Program-made: the position numbers and the translations under genes
Notes under the pieces: model-generated
Database searches by the model: none
The model's input: only the letters and a program-made list of their open reading frames with translations
Told to the model about the DNA's origin: nothing
Part shown: positions 8,036 through 16,339 of the stretch, one piece after another
Numbering within the stretch: the first letter of the stretch is position 1
Layout of the letters: every line of letters begins with the position of its first letter
Source: JAAYKT01 sp964408955
GTDB taxonomy: Bacteria > Bacillota > Clostridia > Lutisporales > Lutisporaceae
Direction of reading: 5' to 3'
Length of the DNA: 64,000 nt
NCBI GenBank assembly: GCA_964408955.1
Contig: CAYPBK010000006.1
Coordinates: 17,783-81,782 of the forward strand

Positions 8036-9883
8036 ATGAACAAGAATATTAGAGTATTAAATAACGAGCAAAAACTAGCTGTTGAGCATTTTGAAGGTCC
8101 CTGCATGGTATTGGCAGGACCCGGCACTGGTAAAACAACTATTATAATAAACAGAGTATTACATTTAATAAAAAACCATAAAATTGAACCAGAAAAAATT
8201 TTGGTTGTTACATTTACTAAAGCGGCAGCGAATGAAATGACGATGAGATTTTATAAAAGCAGTGAAAGCATAAAGGGATATAAACAGGTAACATTTAGTA
8301 CATTTCATGCAATTTTTTTCAAAATTTTACAAAGCTACAAAAACTATAAAATAGAGAATTTGATAAATGAAAAAGAAAAAAATACTATTGTAAAAAGCAT
8401 AATAAACAGTTTGAAGAAAAATATACTTTTTGACGAACAATATTTTGATGAATTATTAAACGAGCTTTCATATGTTAAAAATACTCTGGCAGATAGCAAA
8501 GAATATACGCCAAAACAATTGGATAATAAAACATTTTGGGAAATCTATGAAAGATATGAAAGCTATAAAGTAACAAATGAAAAGTTTGACTTTGATGATA
8601 TGGTAAATAATTGCTATGAATTATTGCTTTCAAATAAAGCTGTGTTGAAGGATTTAAGATTAAAGTTCAAATACATATTAATAGATGAATTCCAAGATAT
8701 AAATATACCTCAATTTAGAACGATAACCCTCCTGGCAGAACCATTAAACAACCTTTTTATTGTTGGAGATGACGATCAATCGATCTATAAATTCAGAGGT
8801 TCGAATCCTGAAATAATGAGAGACTTTTCCAGGCTATTTACTAATGCAAGAATAATAACATTAAAGAATAACTATAGGAACAGCAGCATTATTCTTAGTT
8901 TGGCTACATCACTTATCAATATTAATAATAATAGATATAAAAAGGAGTTAAAATCAACTAAAGGCATGGGAAACATACCAAGTATAATTCGTGTTGAGGA
9001 CTATGAACAAGAAGCAGAGAAAATAACTGCAAAAATTAAATCTTTGCTTAAAAATAAGGAAAATAACGAAACATTAGCCGTTTTATATAGGACAAGGGCA
9101 CAGTCAGGGACAATGATAGATAGTTTTATCCGAAACAATATACATTTTATATGCTATGAAGGATTTTCCTATATTCATAACCATTGGATTATGCTCGATG
9201 TAATAAGCTATTTGAAAGCATCTCAAAATATTGATAGAAATAATTCCATTTACAGAATAATAAATAAGCCATACAGAGATATTGGCAGAGCTTTACTAAT
9301 AAATTCAGACTATAAAAAGGTTGATATATTGGATAGCTTGTTAAAAAATAAAGAAATAAAAAAATCTTGTTATTACAAGATTAAAGTTCTAGAAGATTCC
9401 TTAAACAAGCTGAACACAATGGGAGCAGGAAAAGCAGTAGATTATATAATAGATTCCTTGGGCTATAAAGAATATTTAAGGGAATATGCCTTCTCAAATA
9501 AATTAAATGAAAAACCCTTTTATGAAATACTTAATGAAATTAAAAGTATTTCACGGAATTTTATTAGCGTACCGGAATTCTTGAAACATATGGACATGAT
9601 TATTGGAAAGAATTTTAGAAAAAGCGCTGTAAAAAACTGTGTAAAACTAATGACCATGCATAAAGCAAAAGGATTGGAATTCGATGTGGTTTTCATTATT
9701 GGTGTAAATGATGATATAAATGAATTAAAAGAAAAAACTGATATAGAAAATATAGAAGAGGAAAGAAGGCTATTTTATGTAGCTATGACAAGAGCAAAGG
9801 AAGATTTATATTTTTCTGTACCAAAATATAGATTTGGTAAAAGAGTGAATCAATCAAGACATCTGGATGAAATCTATATCTAA
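8036..9883 (+). CDS. UvrD/PcrA-like superfamily 1 DNA helicase
   Basis: A 615-residue SF1A helicase. Motifs in order: Q-motif region NNEQKLAVEHFEGP, Walker A AGPGTGKTT (about residues 26-34), motif Ia VTFTKAAANEM, Walker B LIDEFQDIN, motif III GDDDQSIYKFRGS, motif IV NNYRNS, motif V MTMHKAKGLEFDVVFI and motif VI VAMTRAKEDLYF. It is shorter than PcrA (about 740 residues) and ends soon after motif VI, so it lacks the C-terminal RNA-polymerase-binding region. It is therefore probably a paralogue rather than the main PcrA. No nuclease domain is seen. GGGTGG precedes the ATG. Confidence 0.88.
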   Translation: MNKNIRVLNNEQKLAVEHFEGPCMVLAGPGTGKTTIIINRVLHLIKNHKIEPEKILVVTFTKAAANEMTMRFYKSSESIKGYKQVTFSTFHAIFFKILQSYKNYKIENLINEKEKNTIVKSIINSLKKNILFDEQYFDELLNELSYVKNTLADSKEYTPKQLDNKTFWEIYERYESYKVTNEKFDFDDMVNNCYELLLSNKAVLKDLRLKFKYILIDEFQDINIPQFRTITLLAEPLNNLFIVGDDDQSIYKFRGSNPEIMRDFSRLFTNARIITLKNNYRNSSIILSLATSLININNNRYKKELKSTKGMGNIPSIIRVEDYEQEAEKITAKIKSLLKNKENNETLAVLYRTRAQSGTMIDSFIRNNIHFICYEGFSYIHNHWIMLDVISYLKASQNIDRNNSIYRIINKPYRDIGRALLINSDYKKVDILDSLLKNKEIKKSCYYKIKVLEDSLNKLNTMGAGKAVDYIIDSLGYKEYLREYAFSNKLNEKPFYEILNEIKSISRNFISVPEFLKHMDMIIGKNFRKSAVKNCVKLMTMHKAKGLEFDVVFIIGVNDDINELKEKTDIENIEEERRLFYVAMTRAKEDLYFSVPKYRFGKRVNQSRHLDEIYI

Positions 9884-9893
9884 CGAATTATAA

Positions 9894-9922
9894 TTGTATA
9901 GCATTTACTTATATTATATATT
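9894..9922 (+). promoter_or_regulatory. candidate sigma-A promoter of mtnP-tmk
   Basis: TTGTAT (9894-9899), a 17-bp spacer and TATATT (9917-9922), 36 bp before the ATG. Confidence 0.45.
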
Positions 9923-9957
9923 AACATGAATCTAATTTTATGAAGGGAGTTAAATAA

Positions 9958-10725
9958 ATGGATTACAAAGCAGATATCGGTGTATTTGGAGGTTCGGGAT
10001 TTTATTCATTTATGAATGATGTATTGGACATAGAACTAGAAACACCATATGGAAAACCAAGTGATAAGATTTCTATCGCTATCATAGGTACAAAAAAGGT
10101 GGCGTTTTTGCCACGTCACGGAAAAGAGCATTCATTTCCGCCTCATAAAATACCTTACAGAGCAAATCTATATGCGATGAAACAATTAGGCGTTAAATGT
10201 ATTATTGCACCTACTGCATCCGGAAGTTTAAAAAAAGAAATCAAACCGGGTGACTTTGTGGTTTGTGATCAATTTGTAGACAGGACTTGGGGCAGAGAGG
10301 ACACGTATTTTAACGAAAAAGAAACAAAACATATAAGCATGGCAAATCCATATGATGAAGAGCTGCGGAAAATAGCCTGGCAAGCATGTGAAGAGGAGAA
10401 GGCAATCTATCATAAAAGAGGCACTGTAGTGGTAATTCAAGGTCCAAGGTTCTCTACAAAAGCGGAGAGCAGATGGTTTGGAGAGATGGGGTGGGATGTA
10501 GTTAATATGACACAATATCCTGAATGTGCATTAGCAAACGAGCTTGAGATACCCTATGTAAATATTTCCTTGATTACAGATTATGATGCGGGCTTAGAAG
10601 GTGAAGAAGATATTTTACCGGTTACTGAAGAAGAAGTTTTCAAAGTATTCAGTGAAAACAACGAAAAAGTAAAAAAAGTAATAGTAAATATGATAAATAA
10701 AATAAGTAAAGGTTTTAAGGGATAA
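9958..10725 (+). CDS. mtnP: S-methyl-5'-thioadenosine / purine nucleoside phosphorylase
   Basis: A 255-residue PNP/MTAP-family phosphorylase with the phosphate-binding GGSGFYSF near residue 10, PRHGKEHSFPPHKIPYRANLYAMK, APTASGSLKKEIKPGDFV, and the substrate-loop motif QGPRFSTKAESRWF...GWDVVNMTQYPE. These are classic MTAP-type residues. It cleaves MTA (or a related nucleoside) with phosphate to adenine and methylthioribose-1-phosphate. GAAGGGAG precedes the ATG. It ends two bases before tmk and is probably co-transcribed with it. Preference for MTA over inosine or guanosine is inferred. Confidence 0.9.
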   Translation: MDYKADIGVFGGSGFYSFMNDVLDIELETPYGKPSDKISIAIIGTKKVAFLPRHGKEHSFPPHKIPYRANLYAMKQLGVKCIIAPTASGSLKKEIKPGDFVVCDQFVDRTWGREDTYFNEKETKHISMANPYDEELRKIAWQACEEEKAIYHKRGTVVVIQGPRFSTKAESRWFGEMGWDVVNMTQYPECALANELEIPYVNISLITDYDAGLEGEEDILPVTEEEVFKVFSENNEKVKKVIVNMINKISKGFKG

Positions 10726-10727
10726 AA

Positions 10728-11333
10728 ATGAAAAGTAAAATTATTGTTTTTGAAGGCATAGACCAATCAGGAAAAGGAACTCAATCAAAGCTATTCGTCA
10801 ACAGATTAAAGGATATGGGCTTTAAAGTAGAATATATACATTTTCACGATGTTAATACCCCAATTGGTAAGGAGATACAACTTTTTCTTGAAGGAAAAAG
10901 AGAATACAATCCCATTGTAAGGCAGCTTTTATATACTGCTAATCGGTATGAGAGAAATAAGGACATTGGGAATTACTTACAAGAGATGGACTTCGTTATT
11001 ATTGACAGATACATTCCATCAGGATTAGCTTACGGTATGGTTAACGGTCTTGAATTGGATTGGATGCTTGAATTGGAAAGACTCTTACATCAACCGGATT
11101 TAGTAATATTACTTGATGTACCAACAGATATTTCAAAAAAAAGAAAAGAAGAAATAAACAAAGATGTTTATGAAAAAGATTTAAACTTTTTAGAAAAGGT
11201 AAGAGAAGCATATTTAAAGTTGGCAGGACTATTTGGCTGGCTTATTATAAGCGGAAAGGGTAATAAAGATGCAATTCATACTGAAATCTGGGAAAAAGTA
11301 TGGCAGCATCTTGAAAAGAATGGAACGTTATAG
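10728..11333 (+). CDS. tmk: thymidylate kinase
   Basis: A 201-residue dTMP kinase. The P-loop FEGIDQSGKGTQSKL lies at residues 8-22, the dTMP-binding and DR motif region is IDRYIPSGLAYG, and a lid-like KKRKEE follows LDVPTDIS. It phosphorylates dTMP to dTDP. It is tightly coupled to mtnP (2-bp gap). It lies next to an Orn/Lys/Arg decarboxylase gene, as in the B. subtilis yaaO-tmk neighbourhood, but here the two genes converge. The stop codon sits inside the left arm of the following hairpin. Confidence 0.9.
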   Translation: MKSKIIVFEGIDQSGKGTQSKLFVNRLKDMGFKVEYIHFHDVNTPIGKEIQLFLEGKREYNPIVRQLLYTANRYERNKDIGNYLQEMDFVIIDRYIPSGLAYGMVNGLELDWMLELERLLHQPDLVILLDVPTDISKKRKEEINKDVYEKDLNFLEKVREAYLKLAGLFGWLIISGKGNKDAIHTEIWEKVWQHLEKNGTL

Positions 11334-11361
11334 GATAAATTCCATTAACCTATAACGTTCT
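11324..11361. terminator. bidirectional terminator hairpin between tmk and the decarboxylase gene
   Basis: Perfect 11-bp stem AACGTTATAGG (11324-11334) and CCTATAACGTT (11349-11359) with a 14-base loop between convergent genes. There is no long T-run on the plus strand. Confidence 0.6.
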
Positions 11362-11398
11362 TATAAATAAGCATTTCATATGCTGCAATTCTGTTATG

Positions 11399-12871
11399 TT
11401 AAAAATGTAAATCGCTTACAACTTTAATATTATTAACTTCCGGATCCTCTGTTCCCTGCACATATAAATGTGCTTCTTTTAATGCTGTTATATAATCAAT
11501 TATTTCCTTTGTAATCAGTTCACCCGGACATAAAACAGGTATACCCGGAGGATATGCCATTAAAAACTCAGAACTAATTTGACCGATGCTGTCCAGTATT
11601 GGTATTGAAATTGATTTACTATTGAATGCTTCCTTCGGTGAAAGAATTTGCTCAGGGATTTCCGGTACATCAATTATATTAATTTTATTTTTTTGAAAAC
11701 AACAATGTTGAGAGCTTATATCCCGCAGCGCCTTTAATAAAGCATCAACATTTTCTTTTGTATCTCCAAAGGAGAATACACACAAAACATTGTATAAATC
11801 CGATAGCTCCGCTTGTATATAATATTTTTCAGCAAGTACTCTTTCCAGCTCATAACCGCTTAGACCAAGATCCTTGCAAGTAATTGTAATTTTTGTAGGG
11901 TCAAAATCATAGGCTCCTTTTTTAGATAAAACATCTTCACCAAAGCAAAACAAGCCTTCAATTTTATTTATTTCTTTTCTCGCATAATCTGCTAATTCCA
12001 TGGTTTTATTTAAAAGCTCTTCCCCTTCTAATACCATCTGTTTTCGGGCTACATCCAAGGACGCCATTAATATATAGGAAGGGCTTGTTGTTTGCAATAA
12101 GCTCATCACAGTTTTTACTCTATTGACATTAACTAAACCTTTTTTAACATGCAGCATCGAACTTTGTGTCATTGAGCCAATTATTTTATGAGTGCTTTGA
12201 GAACAAATATCTGCACCGGCATCTAAAGCAGAAAGGGGTAGCTTTTTATTAAACCTGAGGTGCGGACCATGGGCTTCGTCTACTATAAGAAGCATACCAT
12301 TTTTATGTACTATATCAGCTATTCTTTTTATATCAGTAGCTACTCCGTAATATGTGGGGTTAATAATAAGCACCGCTTTTGCATCTTTATTATTGCTGAT
12401 AACATTTTCAACTGTTTCCGGTGTTACATTTAGTGCTACGCCGACAGAGTGGTCAATTTCCGGCTGCATATAAACGGGGATTGCACCACTAAGTATAATT
12501 CCCGCTGTTACTGACTTATGAACGTTTCTAGGTACGATTATTTTGTCACCGGGATTTACAACACTCATAATCATGGCTTGTATAGCACCGGATGTGCCAT
12601 TGATTGAAAAAAAAGTATAATCAGCGTTGTAAGCGTCAGCTGCCAGCTCTTGAGCCTCTTTAATAACTCCCGTGGGCTTATGTAAGCTGTCAACTTGCTG
12701 AAATACAGTTACATCTATGGAAAAAGCATTAATACCAATAAAGCTTTGAAAGTCCTTCCATATCCCGTTTCCTTTTTTATGTCCCGGAACATGAAAAGGT
12801 ATAGTATTATTATTAACATATTCTAATAAAGCATCGAACAAAGGTGTTCTATTTTGATCCAGTTTATACAA
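11399..12871 (-). CDS. Orn/Lys/Arg decarboxylase family PLP enzyme
   Basis: A 490-residue fold-type I PLP decarboxylase (the group containing SpeA and YaaO). PFHVPGHKKGNG lies near the N-terminus, INGTSGAIQAMIM around residue 90, the PLP aspartate in DEAHGPHLRFN near 198 and the Schiff-base lysine in QSTHKIIGSMTQSS near 227. The C-terminal domain shows YPPGIPVLCPGE. It decarboxylates a basic amino acid, giving putrescine, cadaverine or agmatine. It is not linked to the ornithine catabolic cluster 36 kb away. The start is TTG at 12871; an in-frame TAA lies immediately upstream, and AAAGGA is rather far (13 bases). Confidence 0.88.
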   Translation of the reverse strand: MYKLDQNRTPLFDALLEYVNNNTIPFHVPGHKKGNGIWKDFQSFIGINAFSIDVTVFQQVDSLHKPTGVIKEAQELAADAYNADYTFFSINGTSGAIQAMIMSVVNPGDKIIVPRNVHKSVTAGIILSGAIPVYMQPEIDHSVGVALNVTPETVENVISNNKDAKAVLIINPTYYGVATDIKRIADIVHKNGMLLIVDEAHGPHLRFNKKLPLSALDAGADICSQSTHKIIGSMTQSSMLHVKKGLVNVNRVKTVMSLLQTTSPSYILMASLDVARKQMVLEGEELLNKTMELADYARKEINKIEGLFCFGEDVLSKKGAYDFDPTKITITCKDLGLSGYELERVLAEKYYIQAELSDLYNVLCVFSFGDTKENVDALLKALRDISSQHCCFQKNKINIIDVPEIPEQILSPKEAFNSKSISIPILDSIGQISSEFLMAYPPGIPVLCPGELITKEIIDYITALKEAHLYVQGTEDPEVNNIKVVSDLHF

Positions 12872-12896
12872 TTACAATAACACATCCTTTCAACAT

Positions 12897-12929
12897 AAAA
12901 AAAAGCCTGAACGTCCTTGCAAGGCTTTT
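12897..12929 (-). terminator. terminator of the glycosyltransferase gene
   Basis: On the minus strand AAAAGCCT pairs with AGGCTTTT and runs into a T-tract of eight. It lies downstream of the gene at 13003-14106 and upstream of the decarboxylase. Confidence 0.78.
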
Positions 12930-13002
12930 GCAGAGCGATTTATTAACATCTATGAAATTTAATTTTATTATAGTTTAGTATGCATTAAAAATCAAATAAA
13001 AA

Positions 13003-14106
13003 TTATTTGTATGTTTTTATTATAAAATCAACAATTTCCGTTGTGGAATTAGGCTTCTTAAGAAAAGAGGATATAGTTTTCATACAGTTAAGCTTAACGT
13101 CCAAAGATAATATATTATTAATTAAATAAGGTATTTTATTTATATTAGAGGCTCTGACAGCAACGCCGTAGTTTAAAAGGAAGTCTGCATTATCAGATTC
13201 CTGACCCGGTAGTGGCGAGAAAATAATCAAAGGCTTTTCCTTTGCTAGCAATTCGGCACAAGTTACACCCCCGGGTTTCGAGATAATAAAGTCTGACACC
13301 TCCATTACTTCATGCATATTAGGAATAAATCCATATATTATTAAATCATTCAAGGACTTAATGCTTCTTAAGCTCAACTCAAGCTTTTCATTACGACCTG
13401 CAACAGCAATAATTTGAACATCGTTCAGTACAACATCCAATTCCTTTACTATACGAATAATAGAGCCTAAACCTAAACCGCCGCCCATCACCAAGAATGT
13501 TTTTTTATTCTTTAATTCCAGTTTATCAACTATTTCCTCATGATTTAAAGCTTCTGAAAACTCCGGCTTTATCGGTATTCCAAAAGGCAGAATCTTTTCT
13601 TCTTTTACTCCATAAGCCATGATACTATGGGTTAAGCTTTCATGGGCAATAATATAATAATCAGTAAAATCATTTATATAAGTAGAGTGAATATTGTAAT
13701 CTGTGATAATTGTTATTAGTGGACATGTTACAAAATGTTTTTCTTTTAAACTGGCAATGATGGAAGCTGGGAAACTATGTGTGCATATTATTGCATCAGG
13801 TTTAAAATTAAAGATAGATTTTTTAAACCTGCCCCTAGTGAGCTTGTTGGTAATGTCATTTATATCAATTATGGGATCGAGCTTGTTTGTCTTTTCATAT
13901 ATCTTTCCCCAGGCTTTCGGGTATAATTTAAGGATATTTAAATAACTATCCAATATTACTTTGTCCAACAAAGGACTGATAAGACTTATAGTATTGACAA
14001 TTCTAATATTGTTACTTGGATCATTGCGGTTAAATGCATCCTTCAAAGTATGCGCAACCTGATCATGTCCATTTCCTATAGAAACAGAAAAAATAAGAAT
14101 GTTCAA
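13003..14106 (-). CDS. MGDG synthase / UgtP-type glycosyltransferase
   Basis: A GT28/MGDG-synthase-like protein of about 367 residues. The N-terminal half starts MNILIFSVSIGNGHDQVAHTL, the usual opening of this family. ICTHSFPASIIASL and TDYNIHSTYI follow, and the C-terminal nucleotide-sugar half contains GGGLGLGSI, FIPNMHEVMEVSDFIISKPGGVTCAELLAKEKPLI and PGQESDNADFLL. It should transfer a hexose to a lipid or polyprenyl acceptor at the inner membrane face, probably diacylglycerol. TTG 14106 is chosen because AAAGGAG abuts the earlier TTG at 14115 with no spacing but lies nine bases before 14106. Confidence 0.85.
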   Translation of the reverse strand: MNILIFSVSIGNGHDQVAHTLKDAFNRNDPSNNIRIVNTISLISPLLDKVILDSYLNILKLYPKAWGKIYEKTNKLDPIIDINDITNKLTRGRFKKSIFNFKPDAIICTHSFPASIIASLKEKHFVTCPLITIITDYNIHSTYINDFTDYYIIAHESLTHSIMAYGVKEEKILPFGIPIKPEFSEALNHEEIVDKLELKNKKTFLVMGGGLGLGSIIRIVKELDVVLNDVQIIAVAGRNEKLELSLRSIKSLNDLIIYGFIPNMHEVMEVSDFIISKPGGVTCAELLAKEKPLIIFSPLPGQESDNADFLLNYGVAVRASNINKIPYLINNILSLDVKLNCMKTISSFLKKPNSTTEIVDFIIKTYK

Positions 14107-14195
14107 ATTTGACAACTCCTTTATAAGAAAAAGTATAACACATATGAATAATTACATACACTTTTTTCTTCATCTCTTGCTTCTCGCACCTTAAT

Positions 14196-14275
14196 TGCCG
14201 TTATTGTTCAGATGCAACAATAGTTTCAGTATTGCTTATTATTTGGTACGATTGCGAAGTTCCAAGATTAATAAT
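14196..14275 (-). repeat. dispersed intergenic repeat, copy E (reverse orientation)
   Basis: Read on the minus strand, ATTATTAATCTTGGA leads to CAAATAATAAGCAATACTG and then a TGAAACTAT-type tail. It closely matches the copies at 22406-22462 and 37630-37693. TTATTA...TTGG can pair with CCAA...TAATAA. Confidence 0.6.
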
Positions 14276-14361
14276 CTATATTAATATACGCTTAAGTCGC
14301 AGCAATATAAATAATGCAAAATGTGACATATAAATCTTACAAAACATTACATTTTTCATTG

Positions 14362-14388
14362 AAGGGAAAATTTTTTTTTTAAAGAATA
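14362..14388 (+). promoter_or_regulatory. candidate sigma-H promoter of the spoIIA operon
   Basis: AAGGGAAAA (-35-like, from 14362), a T-tract spacer and AAAGAATAA (-10-like, GAAT at 14384-14387), 33 bp before the ATG of spoIIAA. In Bacillus this operon is sigma-H dependent (RNAGGAWWW, RNNGAAT). The match is good but not tested. Confidence 0.45.
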
Positions 14389-14420
14389 ATATCATATAAA
14401 ACTATTATGGAGGGAAATAA

Positions 14421-14756
14421 ATGAAAATAGACTTTGAGTCGAAAAAGAACTCTTTAATTATAAAACTCTTTGGAGAATTGGATCATCATAGCAGCGAATA
14501 CATAAAGGATAGAATTGACAGAGAAATAGCCGCTGCTAACCCTAAGAACATTATATTTGACGTTGAGAATTTGAGTTTTATGGATAGCTCAGGTGTAGGT
14601 GTGATAATAGGCAGATATAAGCATATTTTAGCAAGAGGCGGTAAAGTAGCAATCGTAAATTTAAAGCCTCAGGTTGAAAGAATCTATGAGATATGTGGTT
14701 TAAAGAAAATAATACCAAGCTACAACACCATTAAAACAGCATTAGAAAAATTGTAA
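14421..14756 (+). CDS. spoIIAA: anti-sigma F factor antagonist SpoIIAA
   Basis: A 111-residue STAS-domain protein. The phosphorylatable serine motif is FMDSSGVGVIIGRY (about residues 53-66), nearly identical to the Bacillus site. Unphosphorylated SpoIIAA displaces SpoIIAB and frees sigma F in the forespore; SpoIIAB phosphorylates it back. GGAGGG precedes the ATG. It is the first gene of the spoIIAA-spoIIAB-sigF operon, preceded by a sigma-H-like promoter. Confidence 0.95.
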   Translation: MKIDFESKKNSLIIKLFGELDHHSSEYIKDRIDREIAAANPKNIIFDVENLSFMDSSGVGVIIGRYKHILARGGKVAIVNLKPQVERIYEICGLKKIIPSYNTIKTALEKL

Positions 14757-14772
14757 AGGAAGGGAATTCAAT

Positions 14773-15204
14773 ATGAAAATTGATAACGAAATGAAACTTG
14801 AGTTTTTAAGCAAATCCCAGAATGAAAGCTTTGCACGCTCTGTTGTTGCAGCCTTTGCCGCGCAATTAGATCCAACTATTGAGGAATTATCTGAGATAAA
14901 AACATCAGTATCGGAAGCAGTTACGAATTGTATTATACACGGCTATGAGAATAAACATGGATATATAACAATAATATGTAAAATAATAGGTGATACGGTA
15001 GAAATTAAAATCACAGATAAAGGTAAAGGGATAGAGGATATAAAGCTAGCCAAGCAGCCCTTATACACCAGTAAACCTGAACTGGAAAGATCCGGGATGG
15101 GCTTTACAGTAATGGAAACTTTTATGAATGAATTAGAAATATTCTCTGAAATAGGAAAAGGTACAACAGTAGTTATGCGTAAAACTATTAAGAATTTATA
15201 TTAG
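14773..15204 (+). CDS. spoIIAB: anti-sigma F factor / SpoIIAA kinase SpoIIAB
   Basis: A 143-residue GHKL-fold serine kinase. The N-box is SEAVTNCIIHGYEN (about residues 48-61), G1 is ITDKGKGIED and G2 is RSGMGFTVMETFM. It binds sigma F and phosphorylates SpoIIAA, giving compartment-specific control of early forespore transcription. AAGGAAGGG lies upstream of the ATG. It is 16 bp from spoIIAA and 11 bp from sigF. Confidence 0.96.
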   Translation: MKIDNEMKLEFLSKSQNESFARSVVAAFAAQLDPTIEELSEIKTSVSEAVTNCIIHGYENKHGYITIICKIIGDTVEIKITDKGKGIEDIKLAKQPLYTSKPELERSGMGFTVMETFMNELEIFSEIGKGTTVVMRKTIKNLY

Positions 15205-15215
15205 GAGCTTATTAT

Positions 15216-15959
15216 ATGGATTGGTTAAACTTAAGCCAAAAAGAAATCAATGAAATAATTAAAAAAGCTCAAAATGGAGATAAAGAATCGGAAAGCTATC
15301 TTATAAATGAAAATATCGGGCTAGTAAGAAGTGTGATTAAAAGATTTCTGAATAGAGGCTGTGAATACGAAGATTTGGTTCAAATAGGTAGTATTGGTTT
15401 ATTTAAAGCAATAAGGAATTTCGATGAAAGCTTTAATGTAAGGTTTTCTACCTATGCTATGCCTATGATAATAGGTGAAATAAAAAGATTTTTGCGAGAT
15501 GACGGTATGATAAAAGTAAGCAGGAGTTTAAAAGAAATTGCAGTTAAGGCATATGCTTGTAGGGAAGCAATGGAAAGAAATATAGGAAGAGAACCTACAA
15601 TATCTGAATTAGCTGCAGAGTTGGATGTTACTAAGGAAGACTTGGTGCTGGCAATTAATTCTCAAAATACAACGCAATCTTTGCATGAGGTACTAAATCA
15701 AAACGAAGGTTCGCCAATTATGCTGATAGATAAAGTCCCGGATGAGGAGGAAGAAGAACTATCAATAATAAACAAGATTTTATTAAAAGAAATGCTTTCT
15801 ACACTGGAGAAAAAAGAAAGGCAGATTATTGTGCTTAGATATTTTAAAGAAATGACACAGGGGCAAATAGCAGAAATACTTGGCATATCACAAGTGCAGG
15901 TATCGAGAATTGAGAAAAAAATCCTTCTTAAATTGCGAGAAAGAATAAAAATGACTTAG
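15216..15959 (+). CDS. sigF: RNA polymerase sigma-F factor
   Basis: A 247-residue sporulation sigma factor. Region 2 contains YEDLVQIGSIGLFKAIRNFD and RFSTYAMPMIIGEIKRFLRDD (about residues 45-95). Region 3 includes REPTISELAAELDVTKEDLVLAI, and region 4 has LRYFKEMTQGQIAEILGISQVQVSRIEKKIL near the C-terminus. It directs early forespore genes and is held by SpoIIAB. TAGGAGC precedes the ATG at 15216. Operon position after spoIIAB settles the assignment as sigma F rather than the related sigma G. Confidence 0.95.
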   Translation: MDWLNLSQKEINEIIKKAQNGDKESESYLINENIGLVRSVIKRFLNRGCEYEDLVQIGSIGLFKAIRNFDESFNVRFSTYAMPMIIGEIKRFLRDDGMIKVSRSLKEIAVKAYACREAMERNIGREPTISELAAELDVTKEDLVLAINSQNTTQSLHEVLNQNEGSPIMLIDKVPDEEEEELSIINKILLKEMLSTLEKKERQIIVLRYFKEMTQGQIAEILGISQVQVSRIEKKILLKLRERIKMT

Positions 15960-16032
15960 AAAAGATTTGTAATGATGTATTGATTTAAAAATTAGTAGAA
16001 TAATAGTATTAGATTATATCACGAGGTGAGAA

Positions 16033-16179
16033 ATGTTAAAACTCCGGTATATATTTTTATTGGTTTTACTGATTGCTTTTTTATATACATTGTTTTCCTT
16101 ATTAAGGAACTTTCCTTTGGATAATATACCGGAAAAAGCAAAGCTTGTGATATTAGGTATTATTATTTTACGGGGCTGA
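16033..16179 (+). CDS. small hydrophobic protein downstream of sigF
   Basis: A 48-codon ORF (MLKLRYIFLLVLLIAF...) with an excellent ribosome-binding site, GAGGTGAG at 16023-16030, two bases before the ATG. Residues about 5-24 form one membrane helix, and a second short hydrophobic stretch ends the protein. I do not recognise it. Its strong RBS and position 73 bp after sigF suggest a real small membrane protein, possibly sporulation-linked. Confidence 0.5.
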   Translation: MLKLRYIFLLVLLIAFLYTLFSLLRNFPLDNIPEKAKLVILGIIILRG

Positions 16180-16184
16180 TTCAG

Positions 16185-16310
16185 TTGGAAAATAAAGATT
16201 ATTATAAGCAAAAGAAAAATTATATCATTTTCGAACAAGAAAAAGAAAACGAAATTCGATGTGATATAGAAAAAAAAATTGCTGATAACGTGATGAGAAA
16301 GTATGAATAA
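16185..16310 (+). CDS. small charged protein downstream of sigF
   Basis: A 41-codon ORF starting at TTG 16185 (MENKDYYKQKKNYIIFEQEKE...), lysine- and glutamate-rich, ending directly at the terminator hairpin. The RBS is weak (GGGG eleven bases upstream). It starts five bases after the preceding small ORF ends, consistent with co-translation. I do not recognise it. Confidence 0.4.
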   Translation: MENKDYYKQKKNYIIFEQEKENEIRCDIEKKIADNVMRKYE

Positions 16311-16339
16311 AAAAGGAAACCTATCAGGTTTCCTTTTTT
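16311..16339. terminator. bidirectional terminator between the sigF operon and the PBP gene
   Basis: AAAAGGAAACCT (16311-16322) pairs with AGGTTTCCTTTT (16326-16337), A-rich before and T-rich after, so it can work on both strands. It touches the PBP stop codon. Confidence 0.85.
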
